Positions 1-7,988 of a stretch of 56,959 bases of DNA are shown here, one piece after another. The notes below the pieces were generated by a model. The model saw only the letters and a program-made list of their open reading frames with translations. It was not told where the DNA came from and ran no database searches. Numbering within the stretch: position 1 is the first letter of the stretch; each line of letters begins with the position of its first letter. Source of the stretch: an uncultured bacterium (GTDB lineage Bacteria; Bacillota_I; Bacilli_A; Erysipelotrichales; Erysipelotrichaceae). Where the stretch lies: positions 1-56,959 of the forward strand of contig CAINEY010000059.1 in assembly GCA_903847945.1 (NCBI GenBank), written 5' to 3'. The position numbers and the translations under genes are program-made.

Positions 1-15
1 CTTTCCTTTTTTTAT

Positions 16-486
16 TTATAGAACCTGAGGTTCTGATAAATACTGGTCGTGGATGCGGATGAGATCCGCATCGGAGGTCGCTTTCAGAAGTTCAGCGACA
101 ATCGCTTCATTCATCAGCACATTCATGAGATTCATCATATTCTCCAGATGCTTTTCGTGATTCACGGAAGCCAGGGTGAAGAACAAGCGGGCATCCTTTT
201 CAGGGTTCCCGGGTTCGAAGTGCACCGGTTCTTCGACTTTCATGAATCCAATGGCCGTATCATTGACCCCGTCGGCGCCTTCCGTGGAGTGCGGCATGGC
301 GATATCGGGAGCAATCACAATGTAGGGACCGTGATCGTTGACGCACTTGATCACCAGATCGACATACGCTTGGGTGATGGTGTTGTCATTCATCAGCGGT
401 TGACAACCGGCTTGGATGGCCGCCTGCCAGGACTCAAAACGTTGATGGAAGCACGTGTGCTTCTTCGCAACCAGTTCTTTCAGCAT
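16..486 (-). CDS. ulaC: PTS EIIA component, ascorbate/fructose-mannitol type
   Basis: A 156-residue cytoplasmic EIIA protein that would accept phosphate from HPr and pass it to a sugar-specific EIIB. The central APDIAMPHS stretch is the active-site signature of the fructose/mannitol EIIA superfamily, with His as the phosphoacceptor. The start ATG overlaps the stop of the upstream lactonase gene (TAATG), so the two are translationally coupled. Pairing with an UlaG-type lactonase points to L-ascorbate as substrate; that is inferred from context. The EIIC and EIIB partners are not seen and may lie off the left edge. Confidence 0.82.
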   Translation of the reverse strand: MLKELVAKKHTCFHQRFESWQAAIQAGCQPLMNDNTITQAYVDLVIKCVNDHGPYIVIAPDIAMPHSTEGADGVNDTAIGFMKVEEPVHFEPGNPEKDARLFFTLASVNHEKHLENMMNLMNVLMNEAIVAELLKATSDADLIRIHDQYLSEPQVL

Positions 487-1544
487 TACAGGATCGACCG
501 GAACGGAACGTTCTGTTCGTCTTCGAAGCAGTCTTCGAAGCCGCGACGGAAGTGGAACTGACGTTTGTCGGCGTCATCCGGATAGATGAACTTTCCGCCG
601 ACATCCCACACGAAGGGTTTGAACTTGTACTGCAGAACGTATTTCTTGAAATCATACAACATCAGGATCTCCGCCGGATCGGCTTTGAAGTTGGTCCAGA
701 CGTCGTAGTGAATGGGGATGACGACTTTGGTTTGAAGGGCTTCAGCCATGCGCAGGATGTCGATGGAGGTCATTTTGTCCTGATTGCCCACCGGGTTTTC
801 CCCGTAGGAGCCGAAGGCGACATCGATCTTGTGGTCTTTGCCGTGTTTGGCGTAATAGATGGAATAGTGGGAGTCGCCGCTGTGGTACACATTGCCACCC
901 GGCGTCTTCACGAGGTAGTTGACGGCTTTTTCATCCATGTCGGTCGGACAGACCCCGCGGATGTCTTCATCGGCGGTGACTAAGCAGGTCCGGTCGAAGG
1001 AATCCAAGACGACGATTTCGGTATCCTTGATCTTGATCACATCGCCGGGTTTGACGACCATGAGCTGATCTTCGGGGACACCCCATTTGCGCCAGATCTC
1101 CACGCTTTTGAGCGGGCCGATAAACGGAACTTTGGCCTTGACGTTTTGGAGAACGCCGGCGGCCATATTGATGTCGATGTGGTCGGCGTGATAGTGGGTC
1201 GAGAGGACCGCATCACACTGCGTGACCGCATACGGATCGTAGACGATTTGTGAGCCGCGCAGGTTGGGTTGTAAGAGTTTGCCACCCGTCATGTTGCGCA
1301 TCTGATGGAACGGAGCCATCTCTTTGGTCTTCATGGTGCGTTTGCCATTGCCGAACCAGGCATCGATCACGATATTGGTGTTGTTCTCGGTTTTGAACCA
1401 GATCCCGACACAACCCAGCCACCACATGGCGAGTTTGCCTTTTTCCACCACTTCCGCATCGATCTCTTCATTCAACCAGGTTCCCCATTCAGGGAAGGAG
1501 CTTAGAATCCACTTCTCGCGATTCATTTCATCAATTTTAGCCAT
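486..1544 (-). CDS. ulaG: L-ascorbate-6-phosphate lactonase (UlaG family)
   Basis: A metallo-beta-lactamase-fold hydrolase of 352 residues. UlaG opens the lactone ring of L-ascorbate 6-phosphate made by the PTS to give 3-keto-L-gulonate 6-phosphate. The metal-binding [10 protein letters not shown] motif (HxHxDH) is near residue 120, with further metal ligands in HSGDSHYS and IPIHYD. The start is placed at the ATG of [12 protein letters not shown] because AAGGAG lies about 7 bases upstream; an in-frame ATG 24 bases earlier has no ribosome-binding site. It is cotranscribed with the EIIA gene downstream. Confidence 0.9.
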   Translation of the reverse strand: MAKIDEMNREKWILSSFPEWGTWLNEEIDAEVVEKGKLAMWWLGCVGIWFKTENNTNIVIDAWFGNGKRTMKTKEMAPFHQMRNMTGGKLLQPNLRGSQIVYDPYAVTQCDAVLSTHYHADHIDINMAAGVLQNVKAKVPFIGPLKSVEIWRKWGVPEDQLMVVKPGDVIKIKDTEIVVLDSFDRTCLVTADEDIRGVCPTDMDEKAVNYLVKTPGGNVYHSGDSHYSIYYAKHGKDHKIDVAFGSYGENPVGNQDKMTSIDILRMAEALQTKVVIPIHYDVWTNFKADPAEILMLYDFKKYVLQYKFKPFVWDVGGKFIYPDDADKRQFHFRRGFEDCFEDEQNVPFRSIL

Positions 1545-1611
1545 AGGATTCTCCTTCTTTTCGAGCATAGTTTAGGGTTTTGTGATTCCAAAAACAAATG
1601 ATTTTATGATT

Positions 1612-1639
1612 ATTATACGTTTTATATGAACAAATACAA
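1612..1639 (-). promoter_or_regulatory. Candidate promoter of the ulaG-ulaC genes
   Basis: On the minus strand a perfect TATAAT (1612-1617) lies 16 bases downstream of TTGTAT (1634-1639). The predicted leader is about 60 bases long. The surrounding 1569-1708 gap is very AT-rich and also carries the start region of the divergent gene at 1709. No clear operator palindrome was seen. Confidence 0.5.
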
Positions 1640-1708
1640 AAATGTTAGGGTTTACATCTTCTTATATGATTATTTTATTGTATATTATTCATAAAAGCGA
1701 GGTTCGTC

Positions 1709-2536
1709 ATGAAACCCTTCATTCAATCCATCCCTAAAAAGGAAAAAGCCCGCATTGCCTTCAACTGGATCATCCTGGTAATCTTCATCGGGTACGGCAT
1801 TTATGTTGTTTTCCAGCAGACCGACCTGTGGGCACAACTCGGTTTATCCGTATTACTCCTGGGATTTGCTGCCTTTTACATCCTCAATGAAGTGCTTAAT
1901 CTCTTGTATCTGAAAGCCATCTATCTCCTAACGTCGGTATGTGATCCAACTCAGGCCTTAGCGACCATGGCTACCCTCAAGAAGTACGATCTTTTAAGGG
2001 GTTATCCCTTGGCTCATGTGGCTTTTCAATCGTTGGCTGCGGAAGATTTGGGAGATGCGGATCGTTTATTGGCCCTCTTTGCGGATGAAGCCAAGCTGCC
2101 GACTTCGTCGAAAGACATCTACCTGATCAAGGCTTATTCGACCTATCGCGCGCATGTCCTTAAAGGCAACAAGACGCAAACCAAGAAAGCCTATACCGAA
2201 CTCATCAAACTCAAAGAACTGAAAGTCAAAGGCAAAGGCTTTAGTCCGCTGTATGCCTGGTTTGATATTGAAGCCGAGTTCGCTCTTATCATGGGGGACG
2301 TGAAAGAAGCCGCCTCGATCCTCGCCAAAGCCGATACCCGTGCCCTCAATCCACGCGAGATGGCTCACCACCAGCTGTTGGTCGCCCGAGTCGAAATGGC
2401 TCGCGGCAACACCGAACAAGCCTTGTCAGCCTGTCGTGCCGTTATCGCCAGCGCTAACGGAATGGCCATTAAAGCGCAAGCCGAAGCCTTGTTGAAGGAG
2501 ATCTCACATGAAGCGACCCAAAAACCTCGTCGATGA
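1709..2536 (+). CDS. Membrane-anchored helical-repeat protein, function unknown
   Basis: A 275-residue protein I do not recognise. Two hydrophobic segments lie near residues 20-38 and 42-75, followed by about 200 mostly helical, Ala/Leu/Lys-rich residues. These read like TPR-type repeats (for example the blocks ending in LLALFADEAK and ILAKADTRALN). The likely arrangement is a membrane anchor with a cytoplasmic repeat domain. GCGAGG precedes the ATG as a weak ribosome-binding site. Its 3' end overlaps the DeoR regulator gene by 29 bases, so the two are probably one transcript. A scaffold or assembly role would be a guess. Confidence 0.6.
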   Translation: MKPFIQSIPKKEKARIAFNWIILVIFIGYGIYVVFQQTDLWAQLGLSVLLLGFAAFYILNEVLNLLYLKAIYLLTSVCDPTQALATMATLKKYDLLRGYPLAHVAFQSLAAEDLGDADRLLALFADEAKLPTSSKDIYLIKAYSTYRAHVLKGNKTQTKKAYTELIKLKELKVKGKGFSPLYAWFDIEAEFALIMGDVKEAASILAKADTRALNPREMAHHQLLVARVEMARGNTEQALSACRAVIASANGMAIKAQAEALLKEISHEATQKPRR

Positions 2537-3284
2537 ACGACGCAATCAAGTCCTCTTTGAATTATCCACTACACCTGGCATCAAAGTCGAAGAGTTAGCC
2601 GAACGCCTTAATGTCAGTGCCTTGACGATCCGACGTGATTTGCAGTACTGGGAAGATCAGAATCGGATCAGCCGTCATTACGGCGGAGCCAAAGTCTTGG
2701 AGACCTTTCAAGAGTCTTGTAACATCAACGACCTCAAAGAACTACGTAAGAACGCCATCGCCAAAAAAGCTGCTGAGTACATAGAAGACGGCGATACCAT
2801 CTTCATCAACACGTCATCGACCGCATTGCTCCTGCTCAAGTACATCAAAAACAAGCGCGTCAACGTCATCACCAACAACGCCAATGCGATCTTCGTTCAA
2901 AAGGACAACCGGATCAGTGTCCTGTTGACAGGCGGCGAATTGCGTGAGCCCAAAGAAGCCATGGTGGGTGAATTCGCTTACAACAATCTCGTTCGAGTCA
3001 GCGCCAATAAAGCTTTCCTGGGTTGCAGCGGCATTACCGCGGATGTCGGGATGACGACTGCGGTTCTGGCAGAAGTCGCCATCAATGAACTCATGTTTCA
3101 ACAATGCACCGGCTTACGCTTCGTCCTTGCCGAAAGCACCAAGATCGGTCATAATCATAGCTTTGTCTCAAGTGCCATCAGCCAAGTGGACTTCCTGATC
3201 ACCGATAATGCCGCCAATCCGGAAGCCACACAAAAGCTTCGCGATAAAGGTGTCAAGATCGTTCAAGTCTCACCGGAAACATAA
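2508..3284 (+). CDS. DeoR/GlpR-family transcriptional regulator
   Basis: A 258-residue sugar-metabolism repressor. The N-terminal DeoR helix-turn-helix spans about residues 17-55 (VEELAERLNVSALTIRRDLQ). It is followed by the sugar-phosphate-sensing domain of the ribose-5-phosphate isomerase-like fold, with the typical NTSSTALLLL, LTGGELR and FLGCSGI segments. AAGGAG inside the upstream gene sets the ATG start. UlaR, the regulator of ascorbate genes, belongs to this family and ula genes are next door. Control of ulaG-ulaC is therefore plausible but not shown by the sequence. Confidence 0.85.
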   Translation: MKRPKNLVDERRNQVLFELSTTPGIKVEELAERLNVSALTIRRDLQYWEDQNRISRHYGGAKVLETFQESCNINDLKELRKNAIAKKAAEYIEDGDTIFINTSSTALLLLKYIKNKRVNVITNNANAIFVQKDNRISVLLTGGELREPKEAMVGEFAYNNLVRVSANKAFLGCSGITADVGMTTAVLAEVAINELMFQQCTGLRFVLAESTKIGHNHSFVSSAISQVDFLITDNAANPEATQKLRDKGVKIVQVSPET

Positions 3285-3285
3285 A

Positions 3286-3313
3286 AAAACCCAATCATCG
3301 ATTGGGTTTTTCT
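3286..3313 (+). terminator. Intrinsic terminator after the DeoR gene
   Basis: The hairpin AACCCAATC-ATC-GATTGGGTT is followed by TTTCTTT. The flanking A-run on the other side allows it to serve the convergent lipoprotein gene as well. Confidence 0.85.
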
Positions 3314-3332
3314 TTGTTCACTGGGTTAGATC

Positions 3333-4334
3333 TTACTTCGTGAAATCAACAGCGGCATCGATCGCTTTGAGAACGGTCGCCTGCCAGGCATTGATGTGGA
3401 TCGTGGCACCGGCCAAGACATCATCAGCAGCGGCATAACCATCAGCCAATTCAATCGCTTCGATTTCGGCAGCGGTCTTGCCAACGATGTAGCTGGACAT
3501 GAACGCGGATTGTTCGTTCCATTCTTTGCTGATACCGGAGTTGCCCTTCATGCCGTATTCAGCGCCTTTTTCCATTTTGGTTTTGACATAAGACGCCGGA
3601 TCCGCTTTGAGCGCTCCAAGCACATCGAATTTCAAGTTGCTGGCCTGGGCAACATCCCAAGTCGCATTCAACACTTTTCCATCTTTGTCGAGAACGACAG
3701 AGGTGAAATCAACATTGACGCCGTATTTGCCATCGGCTTCAGCCGTCGCGGCAGAACCGGTCACGGCAATGGTGGCAGCCCAACCGAAGGTCGCGGCTTT
3801 CTTGACTTCAACAACATTTCCCAACGCTTCGACTAACGCAGCTTGGAACGCATTGATGTGGATGGTGGTCCCGGCCAAGATGTCTTCATCAGCGGCGTAA
3901 CCATCAGCCAATTCAATCGCTTCGACATCCGCCAAGGTCATGCCTTTGACGTAGTCCGTAATAAACGCGGCTTGTTCGTTCCATTCTTTACCGATGGCCG
4001 AATTGCCTTTCATACCGTATTCAGAGCCTTTTTCACCTTTGGTTTTGGTGTAGCTCGCCGGATCAGCTTTCAAAGCGCCGGTCACATCGAATTTCAGATT
4101 GCTGGTCTGGGCAACATCCCAGGTCGCATCCACGATTTTGCCGTCTTTGTCAACAACGACGGTCACGATGTCAACGTTGACGCCGTATTTACCATCGGCT
4201 TCCGCAGTAGCCGCAGAACCGGTGACGGACATAACAACACCAACACCAAAGCTGTAAACTTTCGCCGGGGTGCAAGCCGTCAAACTGATGGCAGCAACCA
4301 CGAGAGCTAATAAGCTAAGTAAAACCTTCTTCAT
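3333..4334 (-). CDS. Lipoprotein with two tandem copies of one domain
   Basis: A 333-residue secreted lipoprotein. The signal peptide ends in the lipobox LTAC, with Cys21 as the lipidation site. The mature part is a duplication: copy 1 (about residues 37-171) and copy 2 (about 190-325) share long identical stretches such as VTGSAATAEADGKYGVNVD, EYGMKGNS, KEWNEQ, AIELADGYAA and TIHINA. The unit recalls extracellular FMN-binding-like domains of Firmicutes pheromone-type lipoproteins, but I cannot confirm a ligand. It has a strong ribosome-binding site (AGGAGGAC) and its own promoter. The copies are also alike at DNA level, so the duplication is recent or kept uniform. Confidence 0.75.
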   Translation of the reverse strand: MKKVLLSLLALVVAAISLTACTPAKVYSFGVGVVMSVTGSAATAEADGKYGVNVDIVTVVVDKDGKIVDATWDVAQTSNLKFDVTGALKADPASYTKTKGEKGSEYGMKGNSAIGKEWNEQAAFITDYVKGMTLADVEAIELADGYAADEDILAGTTIHINAFQAALVEALGNVVEVKKAATFGWAATIAVTGSAATAEADGKYGVNVDFTSVVLDKDGKVLNATWDVAQASNLKFDVLGALKADPASYVKTKMEKGAEYGMKGNSGISKEWNEQSAFMSSYIVGKTAAEIEAIELADGYAAADDVLAGATIHINAWQATVLKAIDAAVDFTK

Positions 4335-4361
4335 TGCTTCGTCCTCCTTATAGACACCACT

Positions 4362-4390
4362 ATTATAAAAAATTCACAAGCCCACTTCAA
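4362..4390 (-). promoter_or_regulatory. Promoter of the duplicated-domain lipoprotein gene
   Basis: On the minus strand TTGAAG (4385-4390) and a perfect TATAAT (4362-4367) are separated by exactly 17 bases. The start site would lie near 4355, ahead of AGGAGGAC. A TTGTGAA motif sits within the spacer. Confidence 0.75.
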
Positions 4391-4486
4391 TAAAATTCTC
4401 ACAAGTAAGGCTCTTTTGTGAACAAATTTTTCACACTGATTTCACATTTCACGAAACTATTATAAGTAAATTAGTTTTTTCACAAG
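4373..4486. promoter_or_regulatory. Cluster of TTCACA / TTGTGAA motifs upstream of the lipoprotein
   Basis: Within about 115 bases there are TTCACAAG at 4373 and 4479, TCACAAG at 4399, TTCACAC at 4430, TTCACA at 4441, TTCACG at 4448, and an inverted TTGTGAA at 4416. A second TATAAT (minus strand, 4459-4464) repeats the ACTATTATAA context of the main promoter 97 bases away. This looks like a multi-site operator or tandem promoter region. The factor is unknown: the best inverted pair (4417-4435) has a 9-base spacer, which fits neither a CRP/FNR site (6) nor the usual Rex site. Confidence 0.45.
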
Positions 4487-4489
4487 TGA

Positions 4490-5659
4490 TTAACGCTGGG
4501 TCAAACCACGCCGATAAATTGGATATCCAATCATCAACGTCACCATCAACATCAGGACCGATCCCACCATCGACAGCGTCAATTCTGATCCACTGACCGC
4601 ACCACTGAGGACCCGCATTCCCATCACCAGCATCGATCCCACCGGAATCAAGGATAAGACCCTTCCTATCCCGGAACTCAAGCTCGCTGGATTCATCAGC
4701 CCTAAACTGACGTAGTACAGCGCTAAAAGCCCCAGATAGAACGGTCCTTGGATCATCGAAGCTTCTTCGGCTGATTTGACGCGCGAAGACACAATGATAA
4801 TGATGACAAGAAGGATGCTCATTCCCAGCAAGAGAACCCCCAGTGCTATCATAAACCGGATCAGCAAAGCTCCATCCACACTCAGAAAGGATAGAATCGT
4901 TTCTACATTGAAGAGTTCCGGATCCAGTTTGAACAGACGCGTCGCAAACCGGATGAGTCCGACAAACCGGTCTAAGCGCCACCGCGCCGCAAGCACAAGA
5001 CTAATCATCGTGCCACTGATTATAAACTGAAGCAGCAGTGAAGCAATTCCCGTAATCAGTTTCGCTAAGAAGTGCTCATGCGGTTTAAGACGGCTCAAGA
5101 TCAGTTCCAAAACATTCGAGGTCTTCTCAGCCATGATCTCCCCGGAGTTGACCGCTATGAAGTTCAGTACCATGAAGTACGCCGCCGTTAAGATCGAAAA
5201 CAAGACATTCTCACGGATCGTGCTCATCGGATCCCAAGGCGGATCAAAGGTTACGTCAACCGTGGAGAAATCCACCAGAAAGGCTTCAAGGGACGGATCA
5301 CCTGAAAGCAACAGGCGCAATTGATGATTCTTCAGTAATACTTGAACTAACCCGTTTTGAGTCATGGGATCCTGTGCACCGCTCACCGTGTAGTGATCGT
5401 TATCCCAACGCAACCGGATTGACGCCTCTTCAGCTAGTTCAAACCCGGCGCGCTCCCACAATGTTTCATCCACCATCATCGCTCGCGTGGATTCATCCGC
5501 CCCAATGCGGGTTAACTCACCCAGATTGAAGTGTAGTGCATTGGAAAGTTGGTCGGCATTCAAAAGGAAAATCAACGCTAAAAGCGTCAACCCGTTAAGT
5601 GTCAGCGCCATTCGATTCAAGAATCGTCGGCGCAATGAAAAGATAATGAGATGGATCAT
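4490..5659 (-). CDS. ABC-2 type transporter permease (NatB-like)
   Basis: A 389-residue membrane subunit of an ABC exporter. One N-terminal membrane segment (about residues 15-35) is followed by a large external loop (about 45-150). A cluster of five or six membrane segments then runs to the C-terminus. This layout is typical of ABC-2/NatB/YhaP-type Na+ or drug exporters. It overlaps the upstream ATPase gene by 4 bases, so the two form one exporter. The substrate cannot be read from the sequence. Confidence 0.8.
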   Translation of the reverse strand: MIHLIIFSLRRRFLNRMALTLNGLTLLALIFLLNADQLSNALHFNLGELTRIGADESTRAMMVDETLWERAGFELAEEASIRLRWDNDHYTVSGAQDPMTQNGLVQVLLKNHQLRLLLSGDPSLEAFLVDFSTVDVTFDPPWDPMSTIRENVLFSILTAAYFMVLNFIAVNSGEIMAEKTSNVLELILSRLKPHEHFLAKLITGIASLLLQFIISGTMISLVLAARWRLDRFVGLIRFATRLFKLDPELFNVETILSFLSVDGALLIRFMIALGVLLLGMSILLVIIIIVSSRVKSAEEASMIQGPFYLGLLALYYVSLGLMNPASLSSGIGRVLSLIPVGSMLVMGMRVLSGAVSGSELTLSMVGSVLMLMVTLMIGYPIYRRGLTQR

Positions 5660-6522
5660 GGATCGATCAGGGTCCTTAAGCCCATAACGTCATAATGAAG
5701 CGATTGTACGCTGCGATCCGATTGAAAATAGCGCAAGGCTTGACGGGCTTTGAGGATCGAATCAAACTCAAAGGTCATCGAGTGACCTTGCGGATAGACG
5801 GACAGGTAGGTAGAGCTGAGGTCTTTCCAATTGCTGTCAGCGTTAACGGTGATTCGAATACGGGATTGATCACTGCGTAAAGCACTTAAGTGACCTTGTC
5901 GCTGAACACGTCCTTCTTTAAGCACCAGGATCGAATCACACAACCCGCTGACTGCATCCAAGAGATGTGATGAAATCAAGATTGCTGTTCCTCGCTGAGC
6001 AATTTCCCGTAAGCTATCGGAAAGCTCTTCCCGGGCACTGACATCCAAGCCGTTGAAGGGTTCATCCAAGATCAACAGTTGCGGTTCATCCAATAGTGCC
6101 ATCATCAGTTGGACTTTTTGTTGATTGCCTTTAGAGAGGTGCCGGATCGGTCGATCCAAGGCTTCTGACAATTGAAAGCGTTTGGCGAGTTCCTCGATGC
6201 GTCGGTGCAGAACTGGCACTTCGGTGGACTTCAATTGTCCGATATACAAGGCATGGTTACGGATCGTCAAATCAATCAGCATGGCCCGCTGTTCAGGCAT
6301 ATATCCAAAATTGATTCGACTGTGTTCGACTGGAACTCCCTTGAACGAAATCGACCCGGTCGTGGGTTCCAAAATCCCCATGATCAAGCGAAAGAGCGTG
6401 CTCTTTCCGCATCCGTTAGGCCCAAACACCCCCAAGATCTGGTGGGGATGAACGGATAAGGATAGGGGATGCAAGGCTTGTTTCTTTCCATAACGTTTAC
6501 TGAGATTGGTGAGGTTCAACAT
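5656..6522 (-). CDS. ABC transporter ATP-binding protein
   Basis: A 288-residue ABC ATPase with Walker A GPNGCGKST (about residue 35), the signature LSKGNQQKV (about 128), Walker B LLILDEP (about 150) and the switch His in ISSHLL. The signature is of the NatA/YhaQ exporter type, which matches the ABC-2 permease it overlaps downstream. About 80 residues follow the nucleotide-binding core, as is usual in this group. An AAAGGGAAGGG stretch just upstream of the ATG supplies the ribosome-binding site. Confidence 0.88.
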   Translation of the reverse strand: MLNLTNLSKRYGKKQALHPLSLSVHPHQILGVFGPNGCGKSTLFRLIMGILEPTTGSISFKGVPVEHSRINFGYMPEQRAMLIDLTIRNHALYIGQLKSTEVPVLHRRIEELAKRFQLSEALDRPIRHLSKGNQQKVQLMMALLDEPQLLILDEPFNGLDVSAREELSDSLREIAQRGTAILISSHLLDAVSGLCDSILVLKEGRVQRQGHLSALRSDQSRIRITVNADSNWKDLSSTYLSVYPQGHSMTFEFDSILKARQALRYFQSDRSVQSLHYDVMGLRTLIDP

Positions 6523-6557
6523 CCCTTCCCTTTACGAGTCAACCCAGGGTCTTCCTA

Positions 6558-6581
6558 AAAGAAAAGACCCTTACAGGTCTT
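6558..6581 (-). terminator. Terminator after msrA
   Basis: On the minus strand AAGACC and GGTCTT pair around a 6-base loop and are followed by TTCTTTT. The hairpin starts inside the msrA stop codon. It separates the mutS-mutL-miaA-msrA run from the ABC exporter genes. Confidence 0.75.
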
Positions 6582-7086
6582 ATCGGTTGGGTTTGCGTTC
6601 TTCGGGACGGATGAGGTTCATGTTGACGTGACAATAGCCACCGGGATTCTTAACCAAGTACTTCTGATGATACGTTTCCGCATCGTAGAAGTCCCGTAAC
6701 AACTCCACTTCCAACACAATCGGCTTCCTATAGTCGGCTTGACGCTTGGCCACATAAGCTTTGACCGCCGCCAGATCTTCCTCACTGATGGGATAAACCC
6801 CGACCCGATATTGGGTCCCGATGTCATGGCCTTGTTTGTTAAGGGATGTCGGATCGATGATGCGGAAGAGATGCTCCAGCATTTTCTCCAACGGCAAAAC
6901 CGTTTCATCATACGTCACTTCAACCACTTCGGCGTGATTGGTTAATCCGGTACAGACTTCCTTATACGTCGGATCGGGTTTGATGCCTTGGGCATACCCA
7001 ACCCGTGTTTCATGGGTTCCGATAAGACGGCGGTAGTACTCTTCAACCCCCCAGAAACATCCTCCGGCAACAACCAGTTTTTTCAT
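6580..7086 (-). CDS. msrA: Peptide methionine-S-sulfoxide reductase
   Basis: A 168-residue cytosolic repair enzyme that reduces the S-epimer of methionine sulfoxide in proteins and as free amino acid, using thioredoxin. The catalytic GGCFWGVEE motif is at residues 8-16, and YRVGVY and NPGGYCHVN near the C-terminus are typical of the family. The start overlaps the miaA stop by 4 bases. It is the last gene of the mutS-mutL-miaA-msrA run and ends in its own terminator. Confidence 0.95.
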   Translation of the reverse strand: MKKLVVAGGCFWGVEEYYRRLIGTHETRVGYAQGIKPDPTYKEVCTGLTNHAEVVEVTYDETVLPLEKMLEHLFRIIDPTSLNKQGHDIGTQYRVGVYPISEEDLAAVKAYVAKRQADYRKPIVLEVELLRDFYDAETYHQKYLVKNPGGYCHVNMNLIRPEERKPNR

Positions 7087-7988
7087 GCGTTCTCCTTCAG
7101 CCAGTTTTCAATGGCGGTATAGGCAAGGGATTTGGCCTGCGGATCTTGGATGTCGATCCAGGTGGCGTCAAACTGATGGCGAAACCAGGTCAATTGACGG
7201 CGGGCATATTGACGGGTATGGACGATGAGGGCTTCTTTGACCTCCTCCAGTGTTGCCTGTCCACTGAGGTATCCCTTGAATTCTTTATACCCGATTCCTA
7301 AGAACGAGTGGTAGGATTGTGCCTTCGGATCGCTGAAGTAGCGGCGAACCTCCTCTTCAAGTCCATTCTGGATCATCTTCTCAACCCGTTGGGCGATGCG
7401 ATCGGCCACAACACGCCGCTCGGTATCCAAGACGATGACCTTCAGATCGACGATGGGATGCCCTTTTTGAGTAGCCAGACGCTCTGACTTCGTGATCCCG
7501 GAGTGCGCCATAGCGAGCGCTCGCAGGACACGTTTACGGTTATTGGGATGAATGGCTGAGGCCGATTGTGGATCCTGAGCCATCAGCTGGGCATGCAGCT
7601 GGTCGTTGTTGAGCTCCGCAGGGTCGTCGATGGACAGTCGTTCTTCCGGAAAATCGTAATCGTAGAGGGCGGCTTTTAGGTAATGCCCGGTTCCTCCGCA
7701 CACAATCGGCAGTTTTCCGCGTGAACTGATGTCGTGAATGGCCTCTCGGCACTCCCGTTGAAAGCGAGCCACATCGTAGTTCTCCGAATATGGCACCACA
7801 TCCAATAAATGATGTGGAACACCTCGGCGCTCGTCGAGACTGATTTTGGCGTTACCGATGGACAGTTCACGGTAGACTTGTTGGGAATCTCCGTTGATGA
7901 TTTCCCCGTTGAAACGCAAGGCACACTCCACCGCGAAATCGCTCTTCCCGATGGCTGTAGGCCCTCCGATAACCAAGACCTTGTTCAT
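7083..7988 (-). CDS. miaA: tRNA dimethylallyltransferase
   Basis: A 301-residue enzyme that adds dimethylallyl from DMAPP to N6 of A37 in tRNAs reading U-starting codons. The P-loop GGPTAIGKSD is at the N-terminus, the INGDSQQVYRELSIGNAK segment contacts the anticodon, and CGGTGHYLKA is a second family signature. It overlaps mutL by 4 bases and msrA by 4 bases. The order mutS-mutL-miaA is the usual Firmicutes one. Confidence 0.96.
   Translation of the reverse strand: MNKVLVIGGPTAIGKSDFAVECALRFNGEIINGDSQQVYRELSIGNAKISLDERRGVPHHLLDVVPYSENYDVARFQRECREAIHDISSRGKLPIVCGGTGHYLKAALYDYDFPEERLSIDDPAELNNDQLHAQLMAQDPQSASAIHPNNRKRVLRALAMAHSGITKSERLATQKGHPIVDLKVIVLDTERRVVADRIAQRVEKMIQNGLEEEVRRYFSDPKAQSYHSFLGIGYKEFKGYLSGQATLEEVKEALIVHTRQYARRQLTWFRHQFDATWIDIQDPQAKSLAYTAIENWLKENA

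Noticed and set aside
3333-4334. CRISPR or non-coding repeat array
   Set aside because: The repeats are in frame within one open reading frame and encode a duplicated protein domain.
4416-4436. Rex or CRP/FNR operator
   Set aside because: The inverted TGTGA/TCACA pair has a 9-base spacer, which does not match either family's usual spacing.
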